Source of the DNA: Aphelocoma coerulescens
Lineage: Eukaryota > Chordata > Aves > Passeriformes > Corvidae
Assembly: GCF_041296385.1 (NCBI RefSeq)
Contig: NC_091015.1
Span: 57,602,345 to 57,666,344 of the forward strand
DNA length: 64,000 nt
Reading direction: 5' to 3'
In this document: piece after piece, positions 34,333 to 48,921 of the stretch
Position numbering within the stretch: the stretch's first letter is position 1
How the letters are laid out: every line of letters begins with the position of its first letter
Translations under genes and position numbers: made by a program
Notes under the pieces: generated by a model
Told to the model about the DNA's origin: nothing
The model's database searches: none
What the model saw: the letters and a program-made list of their open reading frames with translations, nothing else

Positions 34333-37268
34333 CATACACACACAAACACCCAGCCCTGAAAATCTCCTCTGTACTAGCAAGCACTGCTTAGTACATGACA
34401 TAACCACTCCAGGTTTTAGGTGCACAAATATGAAAAGAAGATGGGCTGAAGAGCTGAGGTCCACTAGGCTATGCATTATTATTTTAACAATCTTATTTTA
34501 ACATTCTTCAAGGACTTTAGCAATTTCTCCTGCTCATAGGACATGTGCACCCCTCACCCCCGCCCCAACCTGCAGAGTACTGCGTACATCCCTGGAAGTG
34601 AGAATAAGACTTTTTTCCTACTCCCTTATGTAAGCCCTTTGCAATGCTCTGACCACACAGAAAAGCCTCAGTACAAGCAGATAAGTACTTCATGTGCAAA
34701 CTAACATACTTCTAATTTCATTAGATGGGAGCAAAGAGGTTGTATCCTGAACCCTCTTAGATTTTAAGGGAAAATAAGTCACTTCTTTGGTCCAGAAGGA
34801 AGTACTCTTGAATATTGACTCCCCTGACTTGTGAGTAGAAACAGGGATGTTTAAGAAGTTTACTGGCCTGTGAGTATCTTTGCAAAGATGCTGTCTGCCT
34901 GTCATCTCTTCCTTACTTAATATTCATGGCCTTCTTTTTTTTAAGATCGGTACTCTTTGGAACTAAATGAAGCTATGGATGTCAGACTTTGCTATAGAAC
35001 CCAATAGAGCATTTAGTCAAAATACAGCATCTTCTTCAAGGTTCTGCATCTCAAGTAAAGGCACTTCATTTTACCTGATAGCAAAGCCTGACCCTTTATT
35101 ATGCTAAATACATGAAGAAAGATGCAGGTTCATCCACTCTGTTGAACATAAAAACATCACAAGGTACAAAAGTATATTCCAACAGTACAGAGGAGGTGCA
35201 GAATATTAAAAAGAGCATTAATTTTTTTATCTACAACAAGCTCCATAAGCAAGAAAAAAAAATGCTGTGTCAAAACAAAAAAGCCAATATCTGTTCTGCT
35301 AAATGGCATCTGTTTCAGCACAAATGCAAGTAGAACAATTGGCACTCTAAGTGGCAATCCATTTGGACAAGAAGTTGTTAATATCAAAAACCAGCTGCTC
35401 TGAATTTCCTACCACTGCAGCCCAAATTCTCCATGTAATATTTGAAACAGCTCCTCCAGTGTTTACTGTGTGTTGATATCTTTGTATGTTTCTGCACTCT
35501 GGCCAGGAAAAAGAATAGAGGTGGGAGAATTGAGATTAATATCAACCTTTTGGCACTGTTTGTGAAACTGTATCTTTCTTTTTTCTTTCTTTTTCCTCAG
35601 GCACAGACTATCAAAGAGTGCCACTTCACCAAAATCCAAAATTACTTAATTTGTACACACACAGCACAATCCTCCAACTATGCCATGCTTTTCACGTGCT
35701 ATTTACTTTTCAGTGACATGGAAGTAATACTTCATTCTCAAAAGTTTTGAAAACTGACTGCAGTGCATGAAAAACGAGGCATTACTGGGCAGAGGTGGAT
35801 TTTGGAGCTACGCAGGTGTAAGAAAACGAGAACAAGAAGTGGCAACATGCTTATGCAGCAATAGTTTTCTTTGCACTTGCTCTTTTGCTCATTAGCTTTC
35901 ATACTACATAAAGAGCAATCCTTAAAAGACTCTTTACTGTCCCCTGAGAACATACATACGTGGGTTATTTTCTAATGGCAATACACATCAGATGAACCAT
36001 CCTATTACTGCAAGCTCCAGGGCCTCTTTACTGCAATTATATCATCCTGCTCTATGTTATCTCTGCTACAAAGAAGGATTTTTTAATTCAGGGCAAACAT
36101 GAGAGACATTGTTAAACAACCAGAGGAACAAATCGTGCACAGAATTTCAATGAATGCCTCAGAGGAAAGATGAGCCTTGGATTCCAGCTGAAATGGAAGA
36201 GGCCATCACACCATCAAGGTAATTCTCTGAAGCTTTACAGCCTGCATCACCATGCTGAAAGTCATCTAACTTAAACATCCCAGGGGAGGAAGACTGCATG
36301 AAAGACCCACAAATGTTTCAATTTCCTAATGAGCCTACACAGCTCAAAAGACAAAATACAGTGGGTTTACACCTCTGCCAGCAGTGTCACCCAGAGCTGC
36401 AATTAAAGCATGTTTGGTGCTCTCCTGGCCTCAGCGTGCATCCTTCATGGATGGCACATCCATGTTGGGAGGGACTGTTTCATTGCTCATTTTAGATTTG
36501 AAGCACGTGTTAGCAGCACACCTTCGGAACACGTGTATCAGCACTGTGGGTAAAGAGTGTCTGACAAGTGCAGGTGAGACTCCCTGAACTGCAAATCTTA
36601 TTGTACCCTTACCACTTGAACAGAGTCCTTGCATCCAAGCCCATCCAATGCAAACACATACACTCACAGTGCTTTTGCTGTAACATGATTTGAGAGCTCA
36701 CCTGCTCCCTGTCTGCTTTACTCAGTGCAGTGCCACCTAAAATTTGGGTACCTTGGCAACACACTTCAGTGGCTTAGGCAAGCAAAGTACAAAAGAAAGT
36801 CAAAAGGGAAATCTCAAGCAGAAGTAACTGGCCAGGGTGGAATGCTATACAGATCTGGTCATGCTCCTGCCTGCTCTGCAACTAGTGCCCTTCTGGTGCC
36901 TTATGCCACCCTCGCTTTCCTCCCCCTACCTCCCCCACTATGGAGCAGCTCAGCCTCTGCTGCAAATGCCAGGAGCACTGGAAAGAAATTGAATTTGAGC
37001 TCTCATGGAAAAGTCAAGGGGAACAAGCACCAACTCTTGGTGCAGACACAAAGGAATAGCCTGCGAAGTCCTTGAAAACATTCTAACAGCAAATTCTGCA
37101 CACAGAAGGTGCTTACATTTGCAGAAGACTCCCCAAAACTGATAAGAGCTGAGAAGCAAGCTTAAAACACGATCCAAAGTCAGGAAGTGCACCTCTTTCT
37201 GAAAGACTTAATGAGCTCACTCTGCTCAGCTTATTCAAAAGATGAAGAGGTATCTGCAAATAGATAGT
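34333..37268. other. ARPP21 intron segment, nothing recognised
   Basis: AT-rich unique-looking sequence. Overlapping open frames on both strands are short, up to about 116 codons at 36725-37075, with no domain or splice support. Confidence 0.5.
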
Positions 37269-37848
37269 TGTGCTGGTTTTGGCCAGGGTAGAATTAATTT
37301 CCTTTTTAGTAGCTAGTATGGGATTAAGTTTTGGATTTGTGCTGAAAACAGTGCTGTTAATTCAGGGATGTTTTAGTTACTGTTGAGCAGTGCTTACTCA
37401 GACTTTCTGCTTCCCATACCACCCCACCAGCAAGGAGACTGGAAGTAAACAAAGAATTTGGGAGGAGACACATCCGGGACAGGTGACTTCAGCTGAACAA
37501 AGGGATAACCCAGAACATATGACAACATGTTCAGCATATAAAGCTGAGGGAAGGAGGAGTGGGGAGTGTTCAGAGTGGGCATTTATCTTCCTAAGTGGCT
37601 CTTAGGTGTGAAGGAGCCCTGCTTTCCTGGGGATGGCTGAACACCTGCCTGCCCATGGGAGTTGGTGAATGGATCCTTTGTTTTGCTTTGCTTGAACATG
37701 TGGCTTTTGCTTTCCCTGTTAAACTGTCTTTACCTCAACCTGTGAATTTTCTCATTGTTAATTTTCTGATTCTCTTCTCTGTGCCACTGGGGAGAGTGAG
37801 TAAGCAGCTGCATGGGGCTGACTTGTTGGCTGGAGTTAAATGACAACA
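37269..37848 (+). mobile_element. Solo LTR with intact 5-bp target-site duplication
   Basis: A 580-bp LTR starting TGTGCTGGTTTTGGCCAGGG and ending GTTAAATGACAACA, flanked by perfect ATAGT repeats (37264-37268 and 37849-37853). A 5-bp duplication and this 5' start fit an avian ERVL-type element. A TATAAAG lies at 37537-37543. No internal retroviral genes are present, so it is a recombined solo LTR. Its transcription direction is opposite to ARPP21. Confidence 0.92.
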
Positions 37849-38717
37849 ATAGTTCTTGAACAGACCAGAAAATGGTATAATAAAATTACATGGCTGGAAG
37901 ATAAACCTAGAACTTTTCAGATTAGAAGTAAAATTCAAAGTTTCAACAGACCCCTTATAATTAACAAGGAGGCAATTTACCAACAGTGGAAGGACATTTG
38001 TATTACTTAAATTCTCTAAAATGAGGATGGACATCTTGCTAGAAGATATTCATCAGGTTAATAAGAACTTCTGGTAATAAAGATATGATTAGAATGTGCT
38101 CATTGTCCAGTATTAGTCAGACCATTAAATTACATATTCCAGATTTGAAATACTTAGGCAAATGTTAGCCAGTTAGCTCTTAACACTTTTCCTGTCTCCC
38201 AAGGAAAAGCACTAATTTTTTCCTCTCCCCAGTCTCTTTGATCACATGCTGGCAATGCCACCCAGTTCACTCCACAAGCAGAGTTCACCTGTGTACAGTG
38301 GGTATTCTAAGGGATATTTCTGGCCTATTTTAGTTCACTTTCCCCTGGCTGGAGTACTGCTCAGTAGACTTTGTAGACTAAAGAATATGGTTGGTCTCTA
38401 TTCCCACAATTTTACTAGGCTACGTTCTCCTTTACTTTTTAAAATAATCTACAGGCAAAGTATTACAGTGTATGGATGTAGCTTTTACTTTACAATAATG
38501 TAAATTTACAATGCCCATGATTCAAGTTATAACCAGAGAAGAAAAAATGTCCTTGTAGAACTACAATTCACTCATAGACACATCAGTACATTCTGTAAAG
38601 TTTTTGACAGCTTCCTTTTTTACCAAAAGCTCTCAGCTGGTCCATCCCAAAGTACTTGCAAAATGGGAAGGAAGAAAAATACTGAAACAAGCCATCCAGC
38701 AAGACCAAACACTGTCT

Positions 38718-38841
38718 TAGAATCACAGAATGGAATCACAGAATTGCTCAGGGTGGAAAAGACCTCTAAATTCATCAAGCCCACCCATTGCTCTTAGCAC
38801 TGCCAAGTCCACCACTAAGCCATGTTCCTAAGCATCCCAAA
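38718..38841 (-). mobile_element. CR1: CR1 LINE, short 3' end fragment
   Basis: Reverse-complement CR1 terminus: TAGAATCACAGAATGGAATC (the terminal motif repeated), GGGTGGAAAAGACCTCTAAA, CATCAAGCCCACCCATTG and GCCAAGTCCACCACTAAGCC. Same orientation as ARPP21. Confidence 0.9.
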
Positions 38842-41800
38842 GAACCTTTTCATTCTCAAACACACTAAATATTTGTAAAACAGGAGGAAAGCCAGCCTAG
38901 TTGGAGAACCTTGCATAGGACAGTTGGCCAAGTTGTGTGAGCCAAATAATGAGATCCATTCCCAGCAAAAGTGAGAACAGGAGTTTGAGGCAAGGGTTTT
39001 CTGGCAGCCAGAACAAAGCCCTTCTTGTTCCAGAGGTCCATCAGAATCTCCTGACTTTGCATGAGATGTTCAAGTACTGGACTGCACCAGGTGTTTCATC
39101 TCCCATGTGGACATTGTAACACCATCCCTGTGCACTGCTTTCTCTAGAGGAGTGCTTCTCCAAGGCACTGGGTTCTCACTGGCTTCTCATGTCCAGGTGT
39201 TATGTGTTAGAATTGGGTGCCCAATTGCCTGAGGAAAATGTTTGGGGTTTTTTTCATTATGCAGTTGACCATTATCTGGCAAGTTTCACTGCAAATGATG
39301 GACTAAACTCCCATGGAAAATGTAAAATAATCTATAAATTTAAGCTAATCTTGATTTTAGCCTCACCCCAAAGTGTCTGCAGTTTGGAAGACTCCCACAG
39401 AAGACACATTAATTAGTGTCTCCATCCTGGTGTTATTTTCTGTCTGAGTCTGAAGATTTAAGCTGCATCTTGTGCAGCTGGAATCCAAACCTCTTTGTAA
39501 ACAATTTTGTAGTTTAAGCTTGGATCTAAAATCCAAAGCACGCTGCAAAGCAAATCTGCTGCAGTTGATCTATCCATTCCTACTGTGTCTGCTTTCTCTC
39601 TGCAATACACATAAAAATGTCTTGACCTAGTAAGACATTTGAGCTTTATATTCTACTTAAAGACATCACAGATAACTTAGAGGTGTGAAGTGGACACCAT
39701 GTGTGCTAGAAGGACAAATACATAATAGCTGATGCTAAAATTCCATCCCTTTCCCCTCAAAACACAAGACCATGCAGTTATTTTATTTAGTTTTCATGCA
39801 CATACAAAGGGAAAAAAACAAACAAGAATACCTATGCCTGAAACAAGGGAGTCTTAAGAAACAACAGAAAAGGTACAGAGGTATGAGGTAGCATGTAAAA
39901 CAGCATGTGTCAAAACCCATAACAGCACACAGACTCATTTCCCCCACAGCACTCTGCAAGTTCAGACCCTCAAGAAACAGGAGAAGCCTTTTAACACAAG
40001 GGACTCACAGTTTGGCTTCTTTCATTTCAGGTAAAAGCACATCCCACTCCAGCAGTACAGCTTGCAGGGGAAACCATGGGTTATTATGTTAGTTTTGTTT
40101 TCAAAATTTTAAACTAATGGCATCAATTCTTTCAAGTTGTGCGAGATCAAAACAATTTTTAGCTAATGGCACTCCAGCTACATTCACTGGAAACATAACG
40201 CAGCAAATGTATTCCTAAAGTGATTACAATGACAGCAACTTGAATAATTCTCTGCAGAGCTGGGGTTATAAAACTGCAGGATGTTGAACTTTGAGTCTTG
40301 AAACATAATTGCTGCCAGAATCATAGCTCCCAGTCCCTAAATTGGCCATAGCTCTGCAAAAAACACATTCATGCTTCGCAAACCTGGTAACAGACCAACA
40401 GCCACATTTGTTGTCAGACTCACAGACAAACAGCCATATTCAGCTGCATTAAGAAACCTAACAAGATGTATATGCATCAGAGATATGAGCCAGTAAGATT
40501 TATTATCACAAAAGAAAGAACAAAAAATACTGGATAACAGAAGGTGGCCTGTCTTCCCCACCCCTCTTTCTACCCCTGGTTTATAAAGCTACATATCCCA
40601 CAAAAGCAGTAGTGTAAAAACACCTTCATCCAGCTTCAGAAGAAGAAGAAATAAAATTGGGAAATATCCTGCAATTTTGAATTATTCCAGAGCAAACTAT
40701 TTGTTGGATTTAGTAAAAACTGCTGATAAAAATACTCTGCTGCACTAGATTTTTTTTTTGGTCTTATTTGGTTTGGGGTTTTTTTGTGTAGATAACAGTT
40801 CTAAAATCGCCCATGTGGCGAGTTCTAGAGTGCTACAACAGGATCTATCTTACCCAGGTGAACTGCCCCTCCTTGTCCTCTTGCTTTATTCTTCCTCAAA
40901 AAGCTATATGAAATCCTGGTTTTACTTGCTTTGCAACCCCTGGGGCTGGAAGAAGCCCAAAGCACAGAGCATCTGAAGCATGGATGTTTTCATGTGCTAC
41001 TCGAGACAATGCTGCCAACTGGGGGCACTTCTCCACTGCTAACAAAATGGAAAAAAAAAGTTAGGGGAGTAACACAACTTTCCTAGCAAAACAAACCCTC
41101 CTGGTTCAAAAGACGTGCAGGATCAGAGCCTCAAAAACATATTTTTTAACTCTGCTATATAAACTAAAATAAGGTACATTTTTACAAAAGCCAAGATGGA
41201 GTGCTTTGTGCACAGACTCTTCCTTGCGAATAGTCGCTGCATAGAACAAATGGGTTCACCTGGGAGATAGAAAGCCTCCTGCTGGGGTGATTTAGATTAT
41301 GGCAATGAGAAATGAGGAAAGTAACACCACATATCACAAGGTGAAATTTAGCACTTCTTACATGTCAAAGAAATATCCATTACCTTTTACCCTCCTACCC
41401 ATTCTTTTACCCTTTTTCTATGATGCCAAGTTCCAACCTGGAAATGAGGAATAGCATTATCTTTTAAAAAACATTTACATGCATGCTTGATACCCCATGG
41501 GGGAAAAGTGTTTTTGCAAAGACTGCTGAACATTTATTTAGTGCCTTCTACTTCATCATCCAAGCAACTACCTTGAGGGCAAACATGCAAAATTCTGGGT
41601 AAAATGAATTTATGAATCACTTAAAGATTCATAAATCAGTTACTTTTCCACACCTGAACAGAGTTGGTTTAAAACTCAGTGACTTCACTACCAAGTAAAA
41701 AGGCCCAGACAAGTAGGAGGCATGATTAAATACTTTCATTATGTATCTAATGAAATCACCTACTGTAACATCTTCTGAGACTAAAATTTTAATTAAGGCA

Positions 41801-44800
41801 GGCTGGCATTTTGGCTTTTTTTGCCCCCCTTATGTTCCAGGGGAACAGCAGGTAAGGTCAAACAAAAAGCTTATGTGATAAAATTGCCTGAGAGTGCTCC
41901 TGGGAGACCTGGCATTATTAACAAGAACATGAAGAAGGGCACAGTTGAACAGTTCAAAGATAAATGATTGCATTCAGTTTACTTTTTGCTATCAATCGGA
42001 GAACCTGAGAGAGCTGTTATTTGACAAGAAATGTATATAAATAGGCAACAAAAAGAGCTTGAATGGAAACAAATACAGGAGACTCAAGGCTGGGGAAATG
42101 TTTTTCTTCCATTTAAAATCTGGATCCATTCCTTTACTTCTCTACACAAAGGCTTTCAAAATTATAGGGACAGCTTTAAGAAGAACTTGCTACTAGTAAG
42201 TGGCACAATGCTGAAAATAAACCCTGGTCCTTGCTGAGAACCTAAAACCATGTTATTATATGACACTTTAATAACTTCTTTTATTTCCTTTCCAATACAC
42301 ATTTATTTTATGTTTTGAGACCTTTAAGCACTCTTCCTGGTCTTCAAAAACTAAGACAAATATTTCTTGCTCTGCTCCTAGAATATAAATCTGAAGATAA
42401 ACAGAGGGGCACCTCTTACAGACATGGTATGTAACTCAAAGCTTCTGTAAGATTCTGAAAAGAAAATTCTATTTTTAAGACAAAATCCTTTTATCTCACT
42501 TCAGTAAGAAAAATAGAGGGAACAGCCAGCTGCAATCCAAAATAATTGCAACACAATAATGCAGGGCTCCATTACAGCAGCCTAATTCTGGTAAAGCAGC
42601 TGATCCAGGATCTTGGCACTTGCCCAGACCCTGGAGCCTGACTTAAACGAATTAACCCAAGGCATGTGCAGCTGTTTTTGTAATCTGAGGCTTCTGCATT
42701 TTATTGGAGACCAAGAAGAAAAAAGAAAAAAAAAGTCACCCAGCCAGCAAATGACACAGGTGAAATAAAGAGAGAGAGGAAAGTATTTTGTGCTTTTGAA
42801 ATAAGTTAATCCATGGAGCCACATGAACAGGCTCAACAGCTCTGGAGAAATGAGCTTCAGACAGCATTTCCCTTTGGGCAATACCATGAGCAAGGGTTTA
42901 CACCGGAGTGTTGCTGATGCCCAAAGCCAGCTGAGGTGCCTGCAGGGAGGGTACTACAGGACCTGGGAAACATTATTGTGAAAGGGGTGAAGCCTTCTCA
43001 TCCCAACAGAGCTAAGCCACTGAAGACATGTATTGCAAGCTCACGCACAGTTCTCACAAAAACAGGGAGGTCCAAAATAGTGCTAAGGAACATCCAGGAG
43101 TAATCCTGCTCTCAGACCCTGCCCACCAATCCTGACAATGTTAAGGAGAGCCAACACAGACCCATTGGCAGGCCAATAGATAATTCTGGAGAAACTAGAT
43201 GCTCTGAAGGGACATTTACTGCTTAAAGACCAAAACAGATCCAGATCTGGTACAGCCTTTGCTGTAGCCACAGACTGTTACATTGATGATGTCTGCTGCA
43301 ATTCCTCTTTAGGAGGTTTTGCAATAGCTAATGTACAACTAAAACACCGACGTAAGAACCCATTAGTGTTGACAGTAAGATTCCTTTGGCATGTAATGCG
43401 CTCATCAGAGGAACAGCAGCTGCAATACTCCCTATATGTACCTGTGTCTATGTTTGCATTGTTTTATATAAAACAGTTTATGGCCATAGCATAACTATTA
43501 TATACAATATCTATTGATTTTGTTAGTAAATCCCTAAGGAACTGAGCAATGGGACAGCTAACCACAAAAACAAATTTCAGTGTGACTCAAAAAAAGCACA
43601 AATACAAAACTAACAGGATCAAATTTTCCATGCAAGCTGCAAACCACAGATTCACTGAATTTTATCAGATTCATTTCTTCTGGTCTGATTTTCTGGATTG
43701 ACCCCTAATAAATAATAGCAGGTATGAGGAAACAAATTGTTGAGCCCCTGTGTATTGATCTATCTGTAACTTTGCTCTTGATATCAGCTTGTTATCTTGG
43801 CATCAGCTCTTGATACTGATGAAATATCTACAAGCACAAGCTCAAAGTGAACCTATATGCCAGATACTGTGTAAACTTCAAGGAATAGCTACAGTCCGTA
43901 TAGTGAAGATGATGCATTCCTGAATAGACAAGACAGCTGGAGGTATGAAAATAAGCACCCAAGGGAAATCCTTTGCACAGAGAAAAGTGCAGAATACTCT
44001 TCTGGAAAGTATGCCAAAATATGTGTGCTGAGTACTTAGACCCCTATTCTGAGCAGGGACTGCTGTTCTGAGCACAGTTGTGGATGTGGATGATCCGTGG
44101 GCTGTCACTGCTTCTGCCAGGCTGGTTTTTTCCACACAACTCCAGGTACAGGCTCCTGCTCTGCTCACATCCTTTCTATTGGGAGAAGACAGGATCTGGT
44201 TCTGGTGAAACAGTGCAGTAAAATGAAACTGTGTTCCATTTTACTGTGGGGAGATTGGGGTAAACGACTGCTATCACAACCAAACCCTGCTTTTTCACCT
44301 TCACAATCTGGGCTTTGTTTTGTGTCTCAGCCTCAGGAAGAGTTTTCATAAACACAACATCAGCTGTAAATACTGCCTGCAACAAAGACACAGCCACTGC
44401 CTGATGGCACTCTTCCTCCCCACAGCTTCTGCATACACCTACAGGTACCAAATCACTGAGCAAAAAGCCTTGAGTTTGTTTGTTTACCTATAACATAAGG
44501 ACACAGCAAGTTATGGGCTACAGCCCCCAGCCCGATGCAAACAGGCACAGGGACAATACTGAAGCCAACAGGACTTTGATGGAGCATATGTCTGCCCATA
44601 TGGGTCCAACTGCAAAAATCTCATCTTTTCCAAGTGCACCCATGCAGAATGCAATCCAAAGACTGCTGGGGTTAGCAATCGACCTTAACCGGCTCTGTAG
44701 CATATTAGAAGCACTCGCCTGCAACACAGTGATTACTCCGGTCCCTATACAGCAGAGCCCTTGAGAATTTGCTTAACTTTTAAGCATATAAGTTAATTTC

Positions 44801-47800
44801 TTGATTTCAGAGCAATGATTTACAGGCTTGAATAAACTTCTGGACTGAGGCCAGGGAACTCAACCCCTTGAAGGAGAGCATCTCCAGTGGGGAAAGATAC
44901 AAGCACATTTATTCACACTATATTCTTAGCATTGCTTTAAAAGGCTTCTGAGAAACTTGACCAGGCAGGTAGCAATCAAATTAAAGAAAGAGATGTCCCA
45001 TTCCAATAAAATTCAGTTTCTACAATATATGAAACAAATTAATTTCTCCTATCCCTCTGCACAACCACTGCTTAACCCCCAAGAGGAAAAATGGAGCAAG
45101 GTGGGACTGAGCCTGCATTCCTGCATGGCCCTTGCACTTGTATGTGCCTATATGAAAGAGCCATTAGACTAAGCAGTGGCTGTGTACCAAGAGATACTGG
45201 CAAATAATAAACCAAATGGCAATCAGGGATGAGTCTACCTTACTCCACTTCTGTGGCACAGACACAGGGAGCTCCCATTCATGTCTGCATTGTAATTACC
45301 AACCATTCTAGTTTACTGTAGTCCCTAGTTTACATTTCCTGTCTTTCTTACTTAAAATGCCTTAATGAAATTGGGTTAAGCCTTTGCTAAACCAGTTGTT
45401 ATCACTGAGACCCTCCCTTCCCTTTAGCCCTTGAACTACAAGGCAAAAGACCTGTAAAGTGCCTGTAAGTACTTTGTATCAGTCTCAGTTATGGGCATCC
45501 ACTCCATTCCATATCTCTGCCGAAATGTAAATGCTAATTGCAATTCTGACATAGGTAAAAAAGCTATACATTTGATGCTGCACTACAGCTGGGCTGTATC
45601 TTCCAGCTAAAGCTTTTTCTTGGAAGGAGGTGAAGGGTGGAATCTACAGGTGTGGTCATCCCACTGCCCAGTTAGCTTCCCCTGTGGCCAAACTGTGCAT
45701 CTCACAAAGAAGGGAATAAATGAGTAAAAGCAAAAAATGTCTGAAAAATTAAAAACATTCCCCTTTGACATCCCAAATAGAACATTACCAATTTCCAAAA
45801 CTCATTTTTTATTTATTTTTTTAAATTTAGTATCTATAGGCAATTTTGTTTTATATCTTAGTTTGCCTTGGGTATATGAGTCTCATTTCACAAGAATTTG
45901 AGTTTTGGTTTCAACTGGCCAAGGAATGTGCAAAATAACTTGTTCATACAGTTTTACAAATTCTTTTGATGAATTGGGCAGCTAAATCTACAAAGCCTGC
46001 CTATCTCCACATCACAGGCAAATGCATTTTCAACCCTTGCAGAATAAAATGAACATCAAAAAAAAAAAAAAAAGAAATGCATTGTGGATGTAAACTTTCA
46101 CCTTTGCTTTTTCCAACAAGGGTTTAATGTCACATTTGAAAACAAGAGGATTAACACCTGGACTGGACTCACACATTCCCTGTGTTTTCTTGAAAGAAAT
46201 TAATAGAAATGACACTCAGCTGCAAGCAGCAAGCTTTCCTGAACAGCTGTGCCAAGAAATCTTGGCCCAAAGAGAGCTGAAGAAAGAGAAAAGGAGAGGG
46301 ACGATGAAGCTGACTTCAGAAAACACCACTTATTTTCTGCACTGATTCCCAAGTGACTACCAAGTTGGACAACAGGCTGACAGCAGTGCTTGGGAAATGG
46401 GCAGGCACCAGTCCCCCATTCCCTGCCTCACTCATGCTAGGGGCAATCTTTCTGCAAGCTTGAGAAAGCCTGGAATCAAGCCTGTGGTCAACAGATGTCA
46501 AAACGTCCAGCCAGAACATGGTTTAATTCAGCTACATGAAAGAAAACATCCCTATGCTCTTACTCATTCCCAGCTTTCACTGCACAGCACGTTAGCTGGA
46601 AAACTGCCACCGTAGCTAGTCCAGTGTTACCACTGCAGAAGAGGATATTGGTTAACTCATCCAGTTCAACAGCCTGAGAAAGCTGATTGCCAAGCAAGAG
46701 CATTTTATGCAGACTTGTTCTGCAAAACCCACAGGATGCGTCCTGATCCCCTTACCTCCCCTCAAAGTATCTGCAACTGTAAATGATGTAAAATTTACTT
46801 TCATTAGCAAAAAACCCCAAAGCATAGCACAAATTTAAATGTAGGAAAGTCTTCTGAATATTTGTGCTTTGTCTGATGTGGGTCTCTCCAGGGCAATGTC
46901 TGCTCTCAGAAATCACTGGGGCAGAGCTGCCACACAGCACTTGCTGTCACACAGCACTTAATATTTTGCAACCCCAGCAAGGCTGTGTTTACAGTCTTCA
47001 TGGCCAAAAGTATTTGCAAAGTCTGAATTCCTGATGGATGCCAGCTAAGCAATCAGAGAAAAATTGTGCGATGGAAAATGCACAATAAAGACCATAAACA
47101 TATGGAGTCTTCAACTCAGCATAAATACTGAAGATCAACCTGAGTGTGTTGTCAAGGTAGATTTGAGAGCCAGCAGCAGAACTTTTTCCTTGCATACATT
47201 GTAAATTTTGATAGCTTTTTGCTTGCCTGGGACCTAGTACACTCTGAGTGCATTACTTCTTCTTTCTGCTTATTTGTCATCTGTAAAATAACGTTTTGAG
47301 GGGTGGCATCTTCATAAATCATTTTCAAATCCAACAGTGCTGAGAAGTGCTATATATTCAATAAGTCAATGGAAAAACATCTGATCTTCAATCTGTAACA
47401 AGAAGAGACCTTTAAGTGCTGAATTAGCTAAGAGTTACACACAGAGCTTTGCAAAATTTTCAGTTAGATGAAGAATGCTTCTTTGACCTAAAAAAAGATG
47501 TCTGGGGTTTTTTATCTGGCAGTGCCTGCAAGGGTAGGGCCACATTCCCAGAGCTCTAAGTCTGTCAATACTGGCAGGAAGGTGAGGAAGAGGGCATAGT
47601 AAGCGTTGTTTGCCAGAGCAAAATCTTAGCTACAGGTCTCTGCAAATCAGAGATTTGTCAACAAAGCAATATGAACAGACATTTTCAAGTTAAATTGGAA
47701 GGGTTTGCAAAGGCTTTACAATGCTTGCTAAAAGGCATCTGCCAGCTCCCCAGGCTCAGCTAAGGTGGGAGAGATGTCTTCTGTGGGAAAACCAGGTTTA

Positions 47801-48798
47801 TTAGTGTTTTGGTTTTTTTTCCCACAGAATCAGGAGTATCCTCCATCCTTAGTTCCTCTGAAATGATCTATGTACATGGGCAGAAGTACATATGAATTCC
47901 TCTACATGCAATCATTGAATTTAATGCAGTACCATCCTCCAAGTCATCCTTAGGCTAAAATACTTGCTTCTTGCTTACGTGGTCTGGATGGGGTAACTGA
48001 TTTCACATACCCTTTCTGGGGCTGCTCAAAGTCAAACCACAAAGCAGCTGCCAAAAATGTCTCTTCATGTAAAATTTACAACATGCATTTCTGAAGTGGT
48101 AGCTGATATGCCTAGCCAATCTGCTGAAAATGTCTGTGTAGCTAAAATTTTTGAAAAGAGAAAATCACAGGATCTGCAAACACATCTGCAGAACATTCTT
48201 TAGCAACTAGTGCTCATTCTGAGTGCAAACCTTGAGAATAAACACTAACTTTTGTAAAAGGACAAACCTAAGTCATACCTTTAGACTACTCCTCATCACA
48301 AGGAACTTGATCTACACCTAAAAATTTCCATTAGAGACGCTGCTCAACTTTAAACAATTAGCATATCTTCTTCATGTTAAAAAACAGAGAACTACAATCT
48401 TCACATTTTAGCAAATATATCCACTGCAAATAAATAATTTTCTAATTATAAAACTGACTATTTTATAGACGTTGTCTTCATATTCTGGAATGAGCTATTG
48501 CATCAATTAAAAAAAAAAAACCACTTTTTTTTTCCCATCACAGAGAAGCCATGGCAAATTGGTTCATAAATATTCACTGGTATTTTAAGCATGGCTGTAA
48601 AAACGGAGGTATTTTACTGATTGTTCTGGAAACAGTGCATTTAATGTCAGAGCGCCCCTGAGAAAGAAGAGCTGAGGAGAGTCTCTTGTTGCAGTGAAGT
48701 CCTAAACCAGTCACAGGTCACACTCATAACCAGATCTACGACTAAGGAAGGAAAAGAAAAATATGATGGATGACCTTGTGTCTGTGCAGAGTTTTCAG
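38842..48798. other. ARPP21 intron segment, nothing recognised
   Basis: About 10 kb without a recognisable gene or transposon. A 16-base A tract lies at 46058-46073. Neither it nor other A/T tracts is attached to an identifiable retrocopy. Open frames are about 100 codons or shorter and look like chance. Confidence 0.5.
46058..46073 (+). repeat. Poly-A homopolymer tract
   Basis: Sixteen uninterrupted A. No SINE body or retrocopy was recognised on its left, and no target duplication was identified. Confidence 0.9.
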
Positions 48799-48921
48799 TG
48801 ATGTTACCAGGACCCTGCCTGGTGGGGAGGCTGAGCTGGCAGATGGGAACAGCCCCACTCTGCACGCCCGCGACAGGGACAGGGTGGGCAGGCAGTGTGG
48901 GCACAGCTGGTCCTTGCCCAG
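48799..48921 (+). other. GC-rich candidate exon antisense to ARPP21
   Basis: A GC-rich patch in otherwise AT-rich intron. On the plus strand it lies between a TTTTCAG acceptor-like site and a perfect CAG|GTGAGT donor at 48922. One frame is open for all 123 bases (two bases, 40 codons, one base), rich in Gly, Thr, Pro and Trp. The minus strand is open over the same patch, which is common in GC-rich DNA, so coding is far from certain. It could equally be a decayed GC-rich repeat or a non-coding exon. Confidence 0.2.
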
